A stretch of 5,964 nucleotides of DNA from Bacillaceae bacterium (GTDB lineage: Bacteria; Bacillota; Bacilli; Bacillales_A; Planococcaceae). Within the stretch, counting starts at the first letter, position 1. Every line of letters begins with the position of its first letter. A program made the translations under genes and the position numbers. Under the pieces are notes generated by a model that was given only the letters and a program-made list of their open reading frames with translations, searched no databases and was not told the origin of the DNA. This document shows positions 1-5,400 of the stretch, piece after piece. The DNA lies in NCBI GenBank assembly GCA_030149685.1, contig JASLGI010000156.1, positions 1-5,964 on the forward strand, given 5' to 3'.

Positions 1-264
1 ATACTCGACTGCATTGTTCGGGAAAAACTCTTTAAACTCGCTATAAAGTTGCCCAGCTAACGTTTTATTATGGGCGATGACGAGCGTCGGTTTATTAATT
101 TGTTCGACGACATTGGATACGGTAAATGTTTTTCCTGTACCTGTAGCGCCGAGCAATGTTTGATGTTTTTCTCCGCGGCGGATCCCTTCGACAAGTTCTT
201 GAATCGCTTGCGGTTGATCGCCTTTCGGTTCATACGGCGCTTGTAGTTGAAACGGGTTTTCCAT
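1..264 (-). CDS. uvrB: UvrABC excinuclease subunit B, N-terminal fragment (runs off left edge)
   Basis: UvrB is the damage-verifying helicase-like subunit of nucleotide excision repair; it is loaded by UvrA and then recruits UvrC. The 88 codons seen here begin MENPFQL and contain the Walker A box GATGTGKT (residues 39-46), followed by the family-diagnostic stretches [20 protein letters not shown] and [11 protein letters not shown], which match Bacillus UvrB almost residue for residue from memory. Family members are about 660 residues, so most of the gene lies beyond position 1. The start at 264 is set by an AAGGGAGG ribosome site 8 bases upstream. The gene is divergent from the ABC operon. 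In B. subtilis uvrB is followed by uvrA and is SOS-regulated; a candidate LexA box lies upstream here too. Confidence 0.97.
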   Translation of the reverse strand, partial: MENPFQLQAPYEPKGDQPQAIQELVEGIRRGEKHQTLLGATGTGKTFTVSNVVEQINKPTLVIAHNKTLAGQLYSEFKEFFPNNAVEY

Positions 265-293
265 TCAAAAAACCTCCCTTTCATAGTCTCTTT

Positions 294-299
294 ATTGTA
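294..299 (-). promoter_or_regulatory. extended -10 promoter element for uvrB
   Basis: On the minus strand the hexamer TACAAT is preceded by TGG, giving an extended -10 (TGnTACAAT) about 30 bases before the uvrB start. The -35 at the usual distance (317-322, TCGATT) is poor, which is common for extended -10 promoters. Transcription would start near 287. This is a motif match only. Confidence 0.55.
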
Positions 300-329
300 C
301 CATACCCCATTTACGCAATCGATAAAAAA

Positions 330-343
330 GAAACGTCTGTTCT
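330..343. promoter_or_regulatory. candidate LexA (SOS) box upstream of uvrB
   Basis: GAAACGTCTGTTCT carries the AAC-N4-GTTC core of the Bacillus SOS box (CGAAC-N4-GTTCG), missing the outermost bases. uvrB is a known SOS gene in B. subtilis, so the location makes sense. Its centre would lie near -50 relative to the proposed uvrB start site, further upstream than ideal for simple repression, and it sits about 20 bases before the -35 of the divergent operon. Confidence 0.5.
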
Positions 344-363
344 CTTTTATTTTTATTTACTTG

Positions 364-392
364 TTGCTTTTTATTCATCGGCCCTTTATAGT
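364..392 (+). promoter_or_regulatory. sigma-A-type promoter of the GntR/ABC operon
   Basis: TTGCTT (364-369) and TATAGT (387-392) are separated by exactly 17 bases, a good vegetative promoter. The predicted start site is near 399, just before the inverted repeat at 404-425, which places that repeat where a bound repressor would block early transcription. Confidence 0.6.
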
Positions 393-403
393 GAAACAAC
401 TAG

Positions 404-425
404 GTGCATTACTCGACTAATGCAC
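404..425. promoter_or_regulatory. perfect inverted repeat, candidate operator of the YtrA-like repressor
   Basis: The arms GTGCATTA (404-411) and TAATGCAC (418-425) are perfect inverted copies separated by CTCGAC; the inner TCGA is itself palindromic. The repeat lies between the predicted transcription start and the TTG start codon of the GntR gene, with no T-run after it, so it reads as a protein-binding site and not a terminator. GntR repressors of the YtrA group commonly autoregulate their own operon through such palindromes. Confidence 0.65.
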
Positions 426-432
426 TCATGTA

Positions 433-441
433 GTGAGGTGA
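433..441 (+). promoter_or_regulatory. ribosome binding site that fixes the TTG start at 447
   Basis: GTGAGGTGA is a strong Shine-Dalgarno match ending 5-6 bases before TTG at 447. The next in-frame ATG (459) would be about 18 bases from it, which is too far. Confidence 0.7.
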
Positions 442-446
442 TATTT

Positions 447-827
447 TTGCTCGACCCAATGAGTACGGAACCGATTTATCAACAAATTGCCAACTGGTTA
501 GAAAAAGAAATTTTAGAAAAACGGCTACAGCCACACGATAAAATTTATTCGCAATATCAATTAGCGGATATTTTTCAAGTGAATCCGGCCACTGCCGGAA
601 AAGCGATCGCTTTGCTCGTAGAAAAAGACCTCGCCTATAAAAAGCGAGGTCTCGGGACATTCGTTCAAGAACGAGCATTTGATACGTTAAAAACGGAGCG
701 GCTGTCATCGACATTAGATGAAGCGATCCGAGAAGTGGTAAAGGAAGCACAACTATTAAACATTACAGAAGAAGCGCTCATCCGACGAATAAAAGAAGCG
801 TTTCAAAAAGGAGGTCCGTCATCATGA
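447..827 (+). CDS. GntR-family transcriptional regulator, YtrA subfamily
   Basis: This is a 126-residue DNA-binding repressor read from TTG at 447. Residues 7-75 form the GntR winged helix-turn-helix: TEPIYQQI opens helix 1, the HTH holds LADIFQVNPATAGKAI (39-54), and the wing holds KRGLGTFV (66-73). Only about 50 helical residues follow, so there is no large ligand-binding domain; that short architecture defines the YtrA subfamily, usually 120-130 residues. Its stop overlaps the ATPase start (ATGA), so the two are translationally coupled. YtrA-type regulators usually repress the ABC operon they head, and the inverted repeat at 404-425 is the obvious target. The open frame continues upstream to 156, but that part lies antisense to uvrB and across the promoter and is not coding. 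The inducer is unknown. Confidence 0.9.
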   Translation: MLDPMSTEPIYQQIANWLEKEILEKRLQPHDKIYSQYQLADIFQVNPATAGKAIALLVEKDLAYKKRGLGTFVQERAFDTLKTERLSSTLDEAIREVVKEAQLLNITEEALIRRIKEAFQKGGPSS

Positions 828-1702
828 TTCAAGCAAAACGAGTCCATCAATCGTATCGACGAAAGTCATTTTTACAATCTGTCACATGTTCAATACCTAC
901 GCCAAGCGTCACCGCAATACTCGGGCGTAACGGTGCTGGGAAATCGACATTTCTTCGACTCATTGCAGGTATGGAACGCCCGACAAGCGGTGATTTGACA
1001 GTCAACGGGCACATTCCTTTCAACAATTTAACCGTCGCACAAAACACGATATTGATCGACGAATCATTCGCACCACTTGAAGGAATGACGAGTCGACGCT
1101 TTATCGAACAAATTAAAAATATGTATCCGTTGTGGGACGACAAAGCAGCGAATGCGTTGTTTCAACATTTCCACTTACCGCTCGACCGCCCGTACAAAAA
1201 GCTATCAAAAGGAATGCAAGCGAGCATTCGTTTCATTACAGGCATTTGTACGAGAGCGCCAATTACTATTTTAGATGAAGCAACAGATGGGATGGACATT
1301 AACATCCGGAAAGAAATGTATGAACTTTTATTACAAGAAATGATTCATCATGAACGAACATTTCTTATCGCAAGTCATCATATGGAAGAAGTGGAACATT
1401 TACTGTCATACGCACTCATACTCGATGAAGGGCGCGTCTTATTCGAAGGCGATGCAGACGAGTTACGGACGAAATTTTTAAGTGTGAGCGGACCGAGCAG
1501 CTTGATTGATAAACGTTTCACAAAAGAAGACATCATCGCAGAAGACCGACGTACACCACTAACGCATATTATTGTCGATGCGGCGACATCATTTAATCGA
1601 GACGGACTTACAGTGCGCGCTGTTTCATTGAGTGAAGCGTATATGTATGCAACGGGTCATTCTAAAGGAGGGATTTCTTATGTTTACAACGACACCGAAT
1701 AA
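824..1702 (+). CDS. ABC transporter ATP-binding protein, YtrB-like
   Basis: This cytoplasmic ATPase of 292 residues would power the permease encoded next. Motifs in order are Walker A GRNGAGKST (34-42), signature LSKGM (127-131, a common variant of LSGGQ in ABC-2 type exporters), Walker B ITILDE (147-152), D-loop DGMD (155-158) and switch histidine in ASHH (H185). The Q-loop position (about 76-81, ILIDES) shows no glutamine, which is unusual. Residues 210-292 form a C-terminal extension beyond the core. Length and layout match B. subtilis YtrB as I remember it. The start at 824 follows AAAAGGAGG and overlaps the regulator stop by four bases. The direction of transport and the substrate cannot be told from sequence; relatives respond to cell-wall-active peptides. 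Confidence 0.92.
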   Translation: MIQAKRVHQSYRRKSFLQSVTCSIPTPSVTAILGRNGAGKSTFLRLIAGMERPTSGDLTVNGHIPFNNLTVAQNTILIDESFAPLEGMTSRRFIEQIKNMYPLWDDKAANALFQHFHLPLDRPYKKLSKGMQASIRFITGICTRAPITILDEATDGMDINIRKEMYELLLQEMIHHERTFLIASHHMEEVEHLLSYALILDEGRVLFEGDADELRTKFLSVSGPSSLIDKRFTKEDIIAEDRRTPLTHIIVDAATSFNRDGLTVRAVSLSEAYMYATGHSKGGISYVYNDTE

Positions 1703-2420
1703 TAAACAAACACTTTTCCAATTATTTTTATTGAAATGGCGCTTACTCATTTTATCGATCATTCCTGCCTTTATTATCATTTCTCTCGTCGTCGTCAGCT
1801 TTTCTACAACATCAGAAACGATTATTGAATGGAGTGATGGTTCCGTCATTCATTCTTCTGCCTATGCACCATTTGTACTCATCTTTCCATTTTTCATGAC
1901 ATCGGCAATCATTTGGGTGTTAACGAATCGACGTGTCGACACATTTATGACAAATTTTCCGATGACACGCTCTTTACACCATTGGTCAAACGTCGCAGTC
2001 ATTACGTGTATGACCGCCGTAAGTACAATTTTATTTTGGAGTTTTTATCGGTTATTCCCACTTCTTAGTTACACATTGCCGAAAGAAACGTTGGTCCTTT
2101 CAAGCAGCATTAGTAATGAATATATGCTCCAATTAGTCGCTAGTGCTTTCGCTACACTACTTTTACTCAATAGCGTCCTTTATTTTGCGACGCAATGGTG
2201 GCAAGTAGCGAAATGGTCATTGTTACTCGTACTTGGGGGACTACTCGTGATCCAATTATTCGTCCAACCGCTCATTCCGTCACTGACAATTTCTCATATC
2301 GTTTACTTTTACGCATTGACGCAACCAGTCGCCTTACTTTTAGTAAAATATATCGGAACGGCTCTTTTCCTTTTCATCGCAGCAAGTTATTTTTATTCAC
2401 ATAAGGAGGTGCAACGATGA
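1680..2420 (+). CDS. ABC transporter permease, six predicted membrane helices
   Basis: This is a 246-residue membrane protein, probably the channel partner of the upstream ATPase. Hydrophobic segments lie at about residues 22-42, 62-82, 104-122, 150-170, 180-199 and 217-238, the six-helix arrangement of ABC-2 type permeases. The NRRVDTFMTNFPMTR stretch after helix 2 (83-97) fits a cytoplasmic coupling loop, and its NFPMTR resembles the short P-hsR motif seen in ABC-2 type permeases. ATG 1680 is chosen over the in-frame ATG at 1632 because TAAAGGAGGG sits 8-10 bases before it and the earlier start would lie deep inside the ATPase gene. It overlaps the ATPase gene by 23 bases. At 246 residues it is shorter than YtrC and YtrD (about 325 as I recall), and there is only one such gene, so a homodimer is likely. 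Confidence 0.8.
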   Translation: MFTTTPNNKQTLFQLFLLKWRLLILSIIPAFIIISLVVVSFSTTSETIIEWSDGSVIHSSAYAPFVLIFPFFMTSAIIWVLTNRRVDTFMTNFPMTRSLHHWSNVAVITCMTAVSTILFWSFYRLFPLLSYTLPKETLVLSSSISNEYMLQLVASAFATLLLLNSVLYFATQWWQVAKWSLLLVLGGLLVIQLFVQPLIPSLTISHIVYFYALTQPVALLLVKYIGTALFLFIAASYFYSHKEVQR

Positions 2421-3055
2421 TGAACGCACTCGTTATCGGTTTACTCATGATCGCTTTACTCGGTGGGTTTTTCGCCTTTTTCTACCGTTCGATGCATTTA
2501 AGCGAAACACTCACTTATTCACTCATAGCCGTCATTGTTACACTCGGCATCAGTGCACCTTTTCTGTACCCAGAAACGACGAAAACAGCGCTCGTAGAAG
2601 AAATACAACAAACGATCGAACAACATACTTTCGACGCGACACCATCAATTAATATCGTTGTACCGGAAGAAAATATCGCCATTACGATTGAACAGAGCGA
2701 AGGATCAACAATTGAAGAAACGATCGTTCAACCGTTTATTTTCATGCAAGATATTTACTCGTATGTCGAAAAAATCGGGCGCGGTCACTATAAAGTCGAT
2801 ATCGCCTACACGGTCGACATGCCACAGCCATACGTGACGACAACGCAAAAAGGTGAAACAATTACCGTGACCCAACAACCCGTTCAGCCGAACATTCACC
2901 AATTGAATTCGATGTTAACAGAAAACGTACTGTATCCGACGTTACTCGAAGGAGAACTCATTTATACCGTACCGACCAATACAAACGTAATGATCAACGG
3001 AAAATCTCCTGCCGATTACGCAGCAGACACTAGCGAATCGATCACGATTCCTTAA
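2417..3055 (+). CDS. membrane-anchored extracytoplasmic protein of unknown function, ABC operon member
   Basis: I do not recognise this 212-residue protein. It has two hydrophobic helices (about 4-23 and 31-51) joined by a short loop with an arginine (YRSMHLSE), then about 160 polar residues rich in Thr, Val, Ile, Glu and Gln that look like beta structure. The positive-inside rule puts the loop in the cytoplasm and both termini outside, so the large domain should face the wall. There is no lipobox, LPXTG motif or cysteine. It starts at ATG 2417, 7 bases after AAGGAGG, overlapping the permease stop by four bases; ATG 2420 is a near-equal alternative. As the last gene of a tightly coupled operon it is probably an accessory subunit that senses or captures the substrate or supports the permease. 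That role is inferred from context only. Confidence 0.8.
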   Translation: MMNALVIGLLMIALLGGFFAFFYRSMHLSETLTYSLIAVIVTLGISAPFLYPETTKTALVEEIQQTIEQHTFDATPSINIVVPEENIAITIEQSEGSTIEETIVQPFIFMQDIYSYVEKIGRGHYKVDIAYTVDMPQPYVTTTQKGETITVTQQPVQPNIHQLNSMLTENVLYPTLLEGELIYTVPTNTNVMINGKSPADYAADTSESITIP

Positions 3056-3057
3056 AG

Positions 3058-3102
3058 AAAACGCATGCCTCAGAGGTCTTCCTCATGAGCATGCGCTTTT
3101 TT
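3058..3102. terminator. bidirectional intrinsic terminator between convergent genes
   Basis: A long hairpin pairs CGCATGC/GCATGCG at its base and continues inward through CTCA/TGAG and GAGG/CCTC around a TCTT loop, with small bulges. On the plus strand it is followed by six Ts, ending the ABC operon. Read from the other side it is followed by TTTTCTTT, ending the coiled-coil gene, whose stop codon overlaps the T-run. Confidence 0.85.
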
Positions 3103-3745
3103 ACTCTTCTCGTTCTTCGTTCGGTTCCTCTATTGTTACAGATGAGCGGTCGTTTTCGAATAATTCCGTCATTTTTTCAGAGATGTTAGATAGTCGTTGT
3201 TCTAACGAAGCTAATTTCTCTTCTTTTTCTTCTGTCGATATGCCGAATCGTTGGTCTTGTTGAATTTCGCTGCGAATCGTACGACTTTCTCTTTCAACAT
3301 AATTCTTCGTCTGTTGAATCGTTTTTAATTGTTCGTACGTCGTCGCACTTTGCATGACCGACTCTTCTTCTGTCTGTTCAACGACTTCTTCGTCTTTTCC
3401 TAACAACGCTTCATGATCGATTGCTCGTTCTTTCACTAACGCTTGTTCGACTTGTTGAAGTTGTTCATCGATCGTTTCAAGTTGCTCTTGAATACTCGAT
3501 AAGTCGCCACCTTTTTCTAACGTTCGTTCAATTAATTCACTGCGTCGCTCATGTAATGCGGCTTGCTCTTCCATGAGGCGCTCTTGCATATTTCCTGCTG
3601 TAAGCTGTTGAAATTGTTGGCGTGCCTCTTTTCCGATGAAGATCGTATCTTTCTTTTCATGCTTAGCCGCTACTTTCTGCGAATCTGAAACGATGCGCAT
3701 ATTTTCATGCATCACTGGTGCTACTTGCAAACTTGATACTTTCAT
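3101..3745 (-). CDS. acidic coiled-coil protein of unknown function
   Basis: This is an unrecognised cytoplasmic protein of 214 residues without signal peptide, membrane segment, cysteine or tryptophan. After an N-terminal tail (1-30) comes a short motif DTIFIGKEARQQF (33-45), then a first long charged helix with coiled-coil spacing (about 50-110, ending in repeated EQL/QQVEQ units), a very acidic linker (about 113-130), a second helical stretch (135-195) and a tail of mostly Glu. The D-I-I-x-x-EAR motif loosely recalls the segment DxVxISxEAR found in FlgM and in several small Firmicute helical proteins; that resemblance is weak. ATG 3745 follows GAAGGAGGG. The 143-base gap to prsA contains the prsA terminator, so it should have its own promoter, but I could not assign one. 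A structural or scaffold role is possible, unproven. Confidence 0.8.
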   Translation of the reverse strand: MKVSSLQVAPVMHENMRIVSDSQKVAAKHEKKDTIFIGKEARQQFQQLTAGNMQERLMEEQAALHERRSELIERTLEKGGDLSSIQEQLETIDEQLQQVEQALVKERAIDHEALLGKDEEVVEQTEEESVMQSATTYEQLKTIQQTKNYVERESRTIRSEIQQDQRFGISTEEKEEKLASLEQRLSNISEKMTELFENDRSSVTIEEPNEEREE

Positions 3746-3837
3746 GAAATTCCCTCCTTCTCCTTTTACTTTATCACTTTTCTATGTCAGAAAGGGGAAG
3801 AAAGATACATTTTCATCTTGCGCATACATTCTAAAGT

Positions 3838-3872
3838 AACAAAAAACAGACACTCCTTAAGGAATGTCTGTT
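3838..3872 (-). terminator. intrinsic terminator of prsA
   Basis: The arms AACAGACA (3845-3852) and TGTCTGTT (3865-3872) pair perfectly, continue after one mismatch through TCC/GGA, and close on a TTAA loop. Read on the minus strand the stem is followed by a T-rich tail, 16 bases after the prsA stop codon. Confidence 0.85.
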
Positions 3873-3888
3873 GAAAAGAGAGGAACGA

Positions 3889-4794
3889 TTATTTATCGTC
3901 TGTTTTCTCTTCTTTTTTATCATCTTTTTTCTCTTCTTTATCGCTTGATTCTTCTTCAGGTTCTCCTAAAACAGCAGAGAAGATTCCTTTGAAAGAGTCA
4001 TCTTTTACATCGATGTTTGCATCTTTAATTTCTTTTACAATTTGCTCATCTAAAATTGTTTCTTTCATTTTTTGTTCGATTTCTGCACGTAATGTTTCTT
4101 CGTCTTTACCTTCTTCTGATTCACGTTTGTCGAGAAGTTCTACTACGTGGTAACCGAAGTCTGTTTTCACGATTTGACGCTCGCCTTTTTCCATTGTGAA
4201 TACAGCATCGTCAAACTCAGGAACCATTTTACCTGGTCCGAACCAGTCAAGGTCGCCTCCTGATTCTTGTGCAGCAGGTTCTGTTGAATGTTCTTTCGCT
4301 ACTTCAGCAAAAGGTTTACCATCTGCGAGAAGTTTTTCAACTTTTTTCGCTTCTTCTGTATCTACAAGAACATGTTGTGCGTGTACTTCATATTTTGCTC
4401 GCTCTACTTCAGCGTCTACTTCTTTTTTATCGACTTTAATGTCTTCAAACATTTTGTCTTGAAGTAATTGTAAACGAAGGTTTTTCTTGAATGTTTCTTC
4501 ATTCATTCCTTGTTGCGCTAAAATCATGTCAAAGCTATCGCCAAACATTTCTTTTTGGTTATCGAACGCTTCTTCTACTTCTTTATCTGTTACTTCGTAG
4601 TTCGCTTCGATAATTTTTTGTAAAATGAGCTGCTCGGCCATTTGTTTCCCTGCAAGATCTTTCATTTCTGTGTAAAGCTCTTGTTCAGTAATGTCTCCAG
4701 CGTCTGTTTTGACGAGGACTTTATCTCCGCCACCACAAGCTGTAAGTACTGTTACTGATGCAGCTAAAGTGACTGCAAGAATCGTTTTTTTCAT
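3889..4794 (-). CDS. prsA: PrsA foldase: extracytoplasmic lipoprotein peptidyl-prolyl isomerase
   Basis: PrsA is a membrane-anchored chaperone/prolyl isomerase on the outer face of the membrane that folds secreted proteins such as proteases and amylases, and penicillin-binding proteins. The 301-residue product starts with a lipoprotein signal peptide ending in the lipobox LTAC, so Cys20 would be lipidated. Residues 25-130 are the helical N-part of the foldase core. The parvulin (PpiC) domain lies at about 135-225 with the family landmarks QHVLV (140-144), ESGGDLDWFG (177-186), MVPEFDDAVF (190-199) and FGYHVVEL (213-220). A C-terminal helix is followed by a highly charged Lys/Asp/Glu tail (about 276-301). 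ATG 4794 is preceded by GAGGAG 10 bases upstream. It stands near scoC, as in B. subtilis, and has its own promoter and terminator. Confidence 0.97.
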   Translation of the reverse strand: MKKTILAVTLAASVTVLTACGGGDKVLVKTDAGDITEQELYTEMKDLAGKQMAEQLILQKIIEANYEVTDKEVEEAFDNQKEMFGDSFDMILAQQGMNEETFKKNLRLQLLQDKMFEDIKVDKKEVDAEVERAKYEVHAQHVLVDTEEAKKVEKLLADGKPFAEVAKEHSTEPAAQESGGDLDWFGPGKMVPEFDDAVFTMEKGERQIVKTDFGYHVVELLDKRESEEGKDEETLRAEIEQKMKETILDEQIVKEIKDANIDVKDDSFKGIFSAVLGEPEEESSDKEEKKDDKKEEKTDDK

Positions 4795-4834
4795 TCCTTA
4801 ATCGCTCCTCAATAGATGTACTACAATAGTTGTC

Positions 4835-4863
4835 ATTGTATCATAGAAACGATACTGAAACAA
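4835..4863 (-). promoter_or_regulatory. strong sigma-A promoter of prsA
   Basis: On the minus strand TTGTTT (4863-4858) and TACAAT (4840-4835) are 17 bases apart and the -10 is extended by TGA. The start site would fall near 4828, leaving a leader of about 33 bases. Confidence 0.75.
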
Positions 4864-4938
4864 AAAAGTTCCATTTCAAAAAGAAAAACATTTACCAAAA
4901 AATGAAAGCAGCTGAGGCAAAAAAGTTTCTAAATAACG

Positions 4939-4979
4939 AAAGACACTTGGATGATTAAAAACTCAAGTGTCTTTTTAAG
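4939..4979 (+). terminator. orphan terminator-like hairpin at left end of the element
   Basis: AAAGACACTTG (4939-4949) and CAAGTGTCTTT (4964-4974) form a perfect 11-bp stem with a 14-base loop; plus-strand transcription would meet a T-run directly after it. No plus-strand gene lies upstream in this gap, so it has no evident client. It may protect against readthrough or may just be part of the element. Confidence 0.55.
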
Positions 4980-5006
4980 ATTCTATAATATATGTTGAGG
5001 TTTTCA

Positions 5007-5064
5007 CACAGTTCCTTCGGATGTGCACACGCCCGCAGCAAGCATGCAAATCCGAAAAATTGTG
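5007..5064. other. long imperfect hairpin in the centre of the element
   Basis: TTCGGAT (5016-5022) pairs with ATCCGAA (5050-5056) and is continued inward by TGC/GCA after one mismatch. Outward, after a small internal loop, it continues as CACAGTT (5007-5013) with AATTGTG (5058-5064), including one G-T pair. No T-run follows on either strand, so it is not an ordinary terminator. The loop region is more GC-rich than its surroundings. It may be a transposon end structure or part of a small RNA; nothing in the sequence decides this. Confidence 0.4.
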
Positions 5065-5070
5065 CATAAA

Positions 5071-5125
5071 AATAAAACCTAGCATCCACCTATGTCAAAA
5101 ATAAAGGGATACTAGGTTTTTATTT
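5071..5125 (-). terminator. terminator downstream of the small membrane-protein gene, inside the element's right end
   Basis: AAAACCTAG (5074-5082) and CTAGGTTTT (5112-5120) pair perfectly, and after one mismatch ATCC (5084-5087) pairs with GGAT (5107-5110); the loop is about 19 bases. Read on the minus strand it is followed by TTTTATTTTT. The plus-strand side is also T-rich, so it could work both ways. It lies about 31 bases after the stop codon at 5156 and is the only terminator visible for that gene and for scoC. Confidence 0.65.
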
Positions 5126-5155
5126 GGCTAAGTTTTGTCCCAGCCTTCTCACTTT

Positions 5156-5344
5156 TTACAAAAATTGATAAACATCTACATAAAAAGAAATCATCAATAT
5201 AAGCATTAAAATATTTACAGTACGAAATACTTTGTCTCGTTGTTCATCAGAAAACTCGCGAACTTCTGAAAGTGCAAATGTCATTTTATTCATTTGGTAA
5301 AGAAAAAACAATGCCGCGATGACTGTTAAGGTAAGTACGATCAT
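5156..5344 (-). CDS. small membrane protein of unknown function, 62 residues
   Basis: I do not recognise this protein. It consists of two hydrophobic helices (about residues 2-17 and 43-58) joined by a charged, helical middle (SEVREFSDEQRDKVFR, 26-41), so it is probably a hairpin in the cytoplasmic membrane. ATG 5344 is the better start: the frame also opens at TTG 5350, but AAAGGAGG ends directly against that TTG and stands 6 bases from the ATG. It follows scoC by 56 bases with no terminator between, and an extended -10 lies in the gap, so it may be read both with scoC and alone. In B. subtilis the prsA-hpr interval carries different small genes as I recall, so this is not clearly one of them. 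Confidence 0.72.
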   Translation of the reverse strand: MIVLTLTVIAALFFLYQMNKMTFALSEVREFSDEQRDKVFRTVNILMLILMISFYVDVYQFL

Positions 5345-5350
5345 ATGCAA

Positions 5351-5357
5351 CCTCCTT
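5351..5357 (-). promoter_or_regulatory. ribosome binding site that selects ATG 5344
   Basis: On the minus strand AAGGAGG at 5357-5351 leaves 6 bases before ATG 5344 but none before the in-frame TTG at 5350, ruling the TTG out as a start. Confidence 0.7.
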
Positions 5358-5370
5358 TAAGCCTACGAGT

Positions 5371-5376
5371 ATCATA
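5371..5376 (-). promoter_or_regulatory. possible extended -10 promoter of the small membrane-protein gene
   Basis: On the minus strand TGCTATGAT contains TATGAT with an upstream TG one base before it; a start near 5364 would give a 20-base leader. The -35 at 17 bases (CTGTAA) matches only half of the consensus. Confidence 0.4.
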
Positions 5377-5400
5377 GCAAACAACGAATAACTTTACAGA

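Larger units (their letters stand above)
4911..5144. repeat. element with imperfect inverted ends: candidate MITE or decayed IS remnant
   Basis: This fills most of the 361-base gene-free gap upstream of prsA. The left end reads GCTGAGGCAAAA (4911-4922) and the right end, on the opposite strand, GCTGGGACAAAA (5144-5133), identical at 10 of 12 positions. Both ends then show AAATAA at the same offset (4931-4936, and 5125-5120 on the minus strand) and both run straight into a stem-loop followed by Ts. A third long hairpin lies between them. No long reading frame or obvious target duplication is visible. GGCTGGGAC ends recall interspersed repeats and IS1182-type ends of other Firmicutes, from memory and unchecked. 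An alternative is simply two oppositely oriented copies of a terminator-containing repeat. Confidence 0.45.

Noticed and set aside
57..284. Minus-strand open frame starting at ATG 284
   Set aside because: It is out of frame with uvrB, whose protein is unmistakable in the overlapping frame from 264, and the ATG lies at the uvrB ribosome site.
156..446. Upstream extension of the GntR reading frame to ATG 156
   Set aside because: It lies antisense to uvrB and across both promoters, its translation has no family similarity, and a strong ribosome site points to TTG 447.
3773..3860. Possible sigma-H or sigma-A promoter for the coiled-coil gene
   Set aside because: AGGA and GAAT are present on the minus strand but about 4 bases too far apart for sigma-H, and the -10-like TAAAGT lacks a -35 at the right distance.
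4196..4462. Plus-strand 88-codon open frame inside prsA
   Set aside because: It is a shadow of prsA with Ser/Cys-rich translation, no ribosome site and no recognisable domain.
4902..4958. Plus-strand 18-codon frame starting ATG AAA GCA
   Set aside because: There is no ribosome site, it ends in the loop of the hairpin at 4939-4974 and it runs through the repeat end, so it is probably chance.
4992..5069. Plus-strand 25-residue frame covering the central hairpin
   Set aside because: No ribosome site is present and the sequence is explained by the inverted repeat; a decayed coding remnant cannot be excluded but is not supported.
4911..5144. CRISPR-like or riboswitch reading of the three hairpins
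   Set aside because: The hairpins differ in sequence with no regular repeat and spacer, and no known aptamer core or downstream gene in the right orientation is visible.
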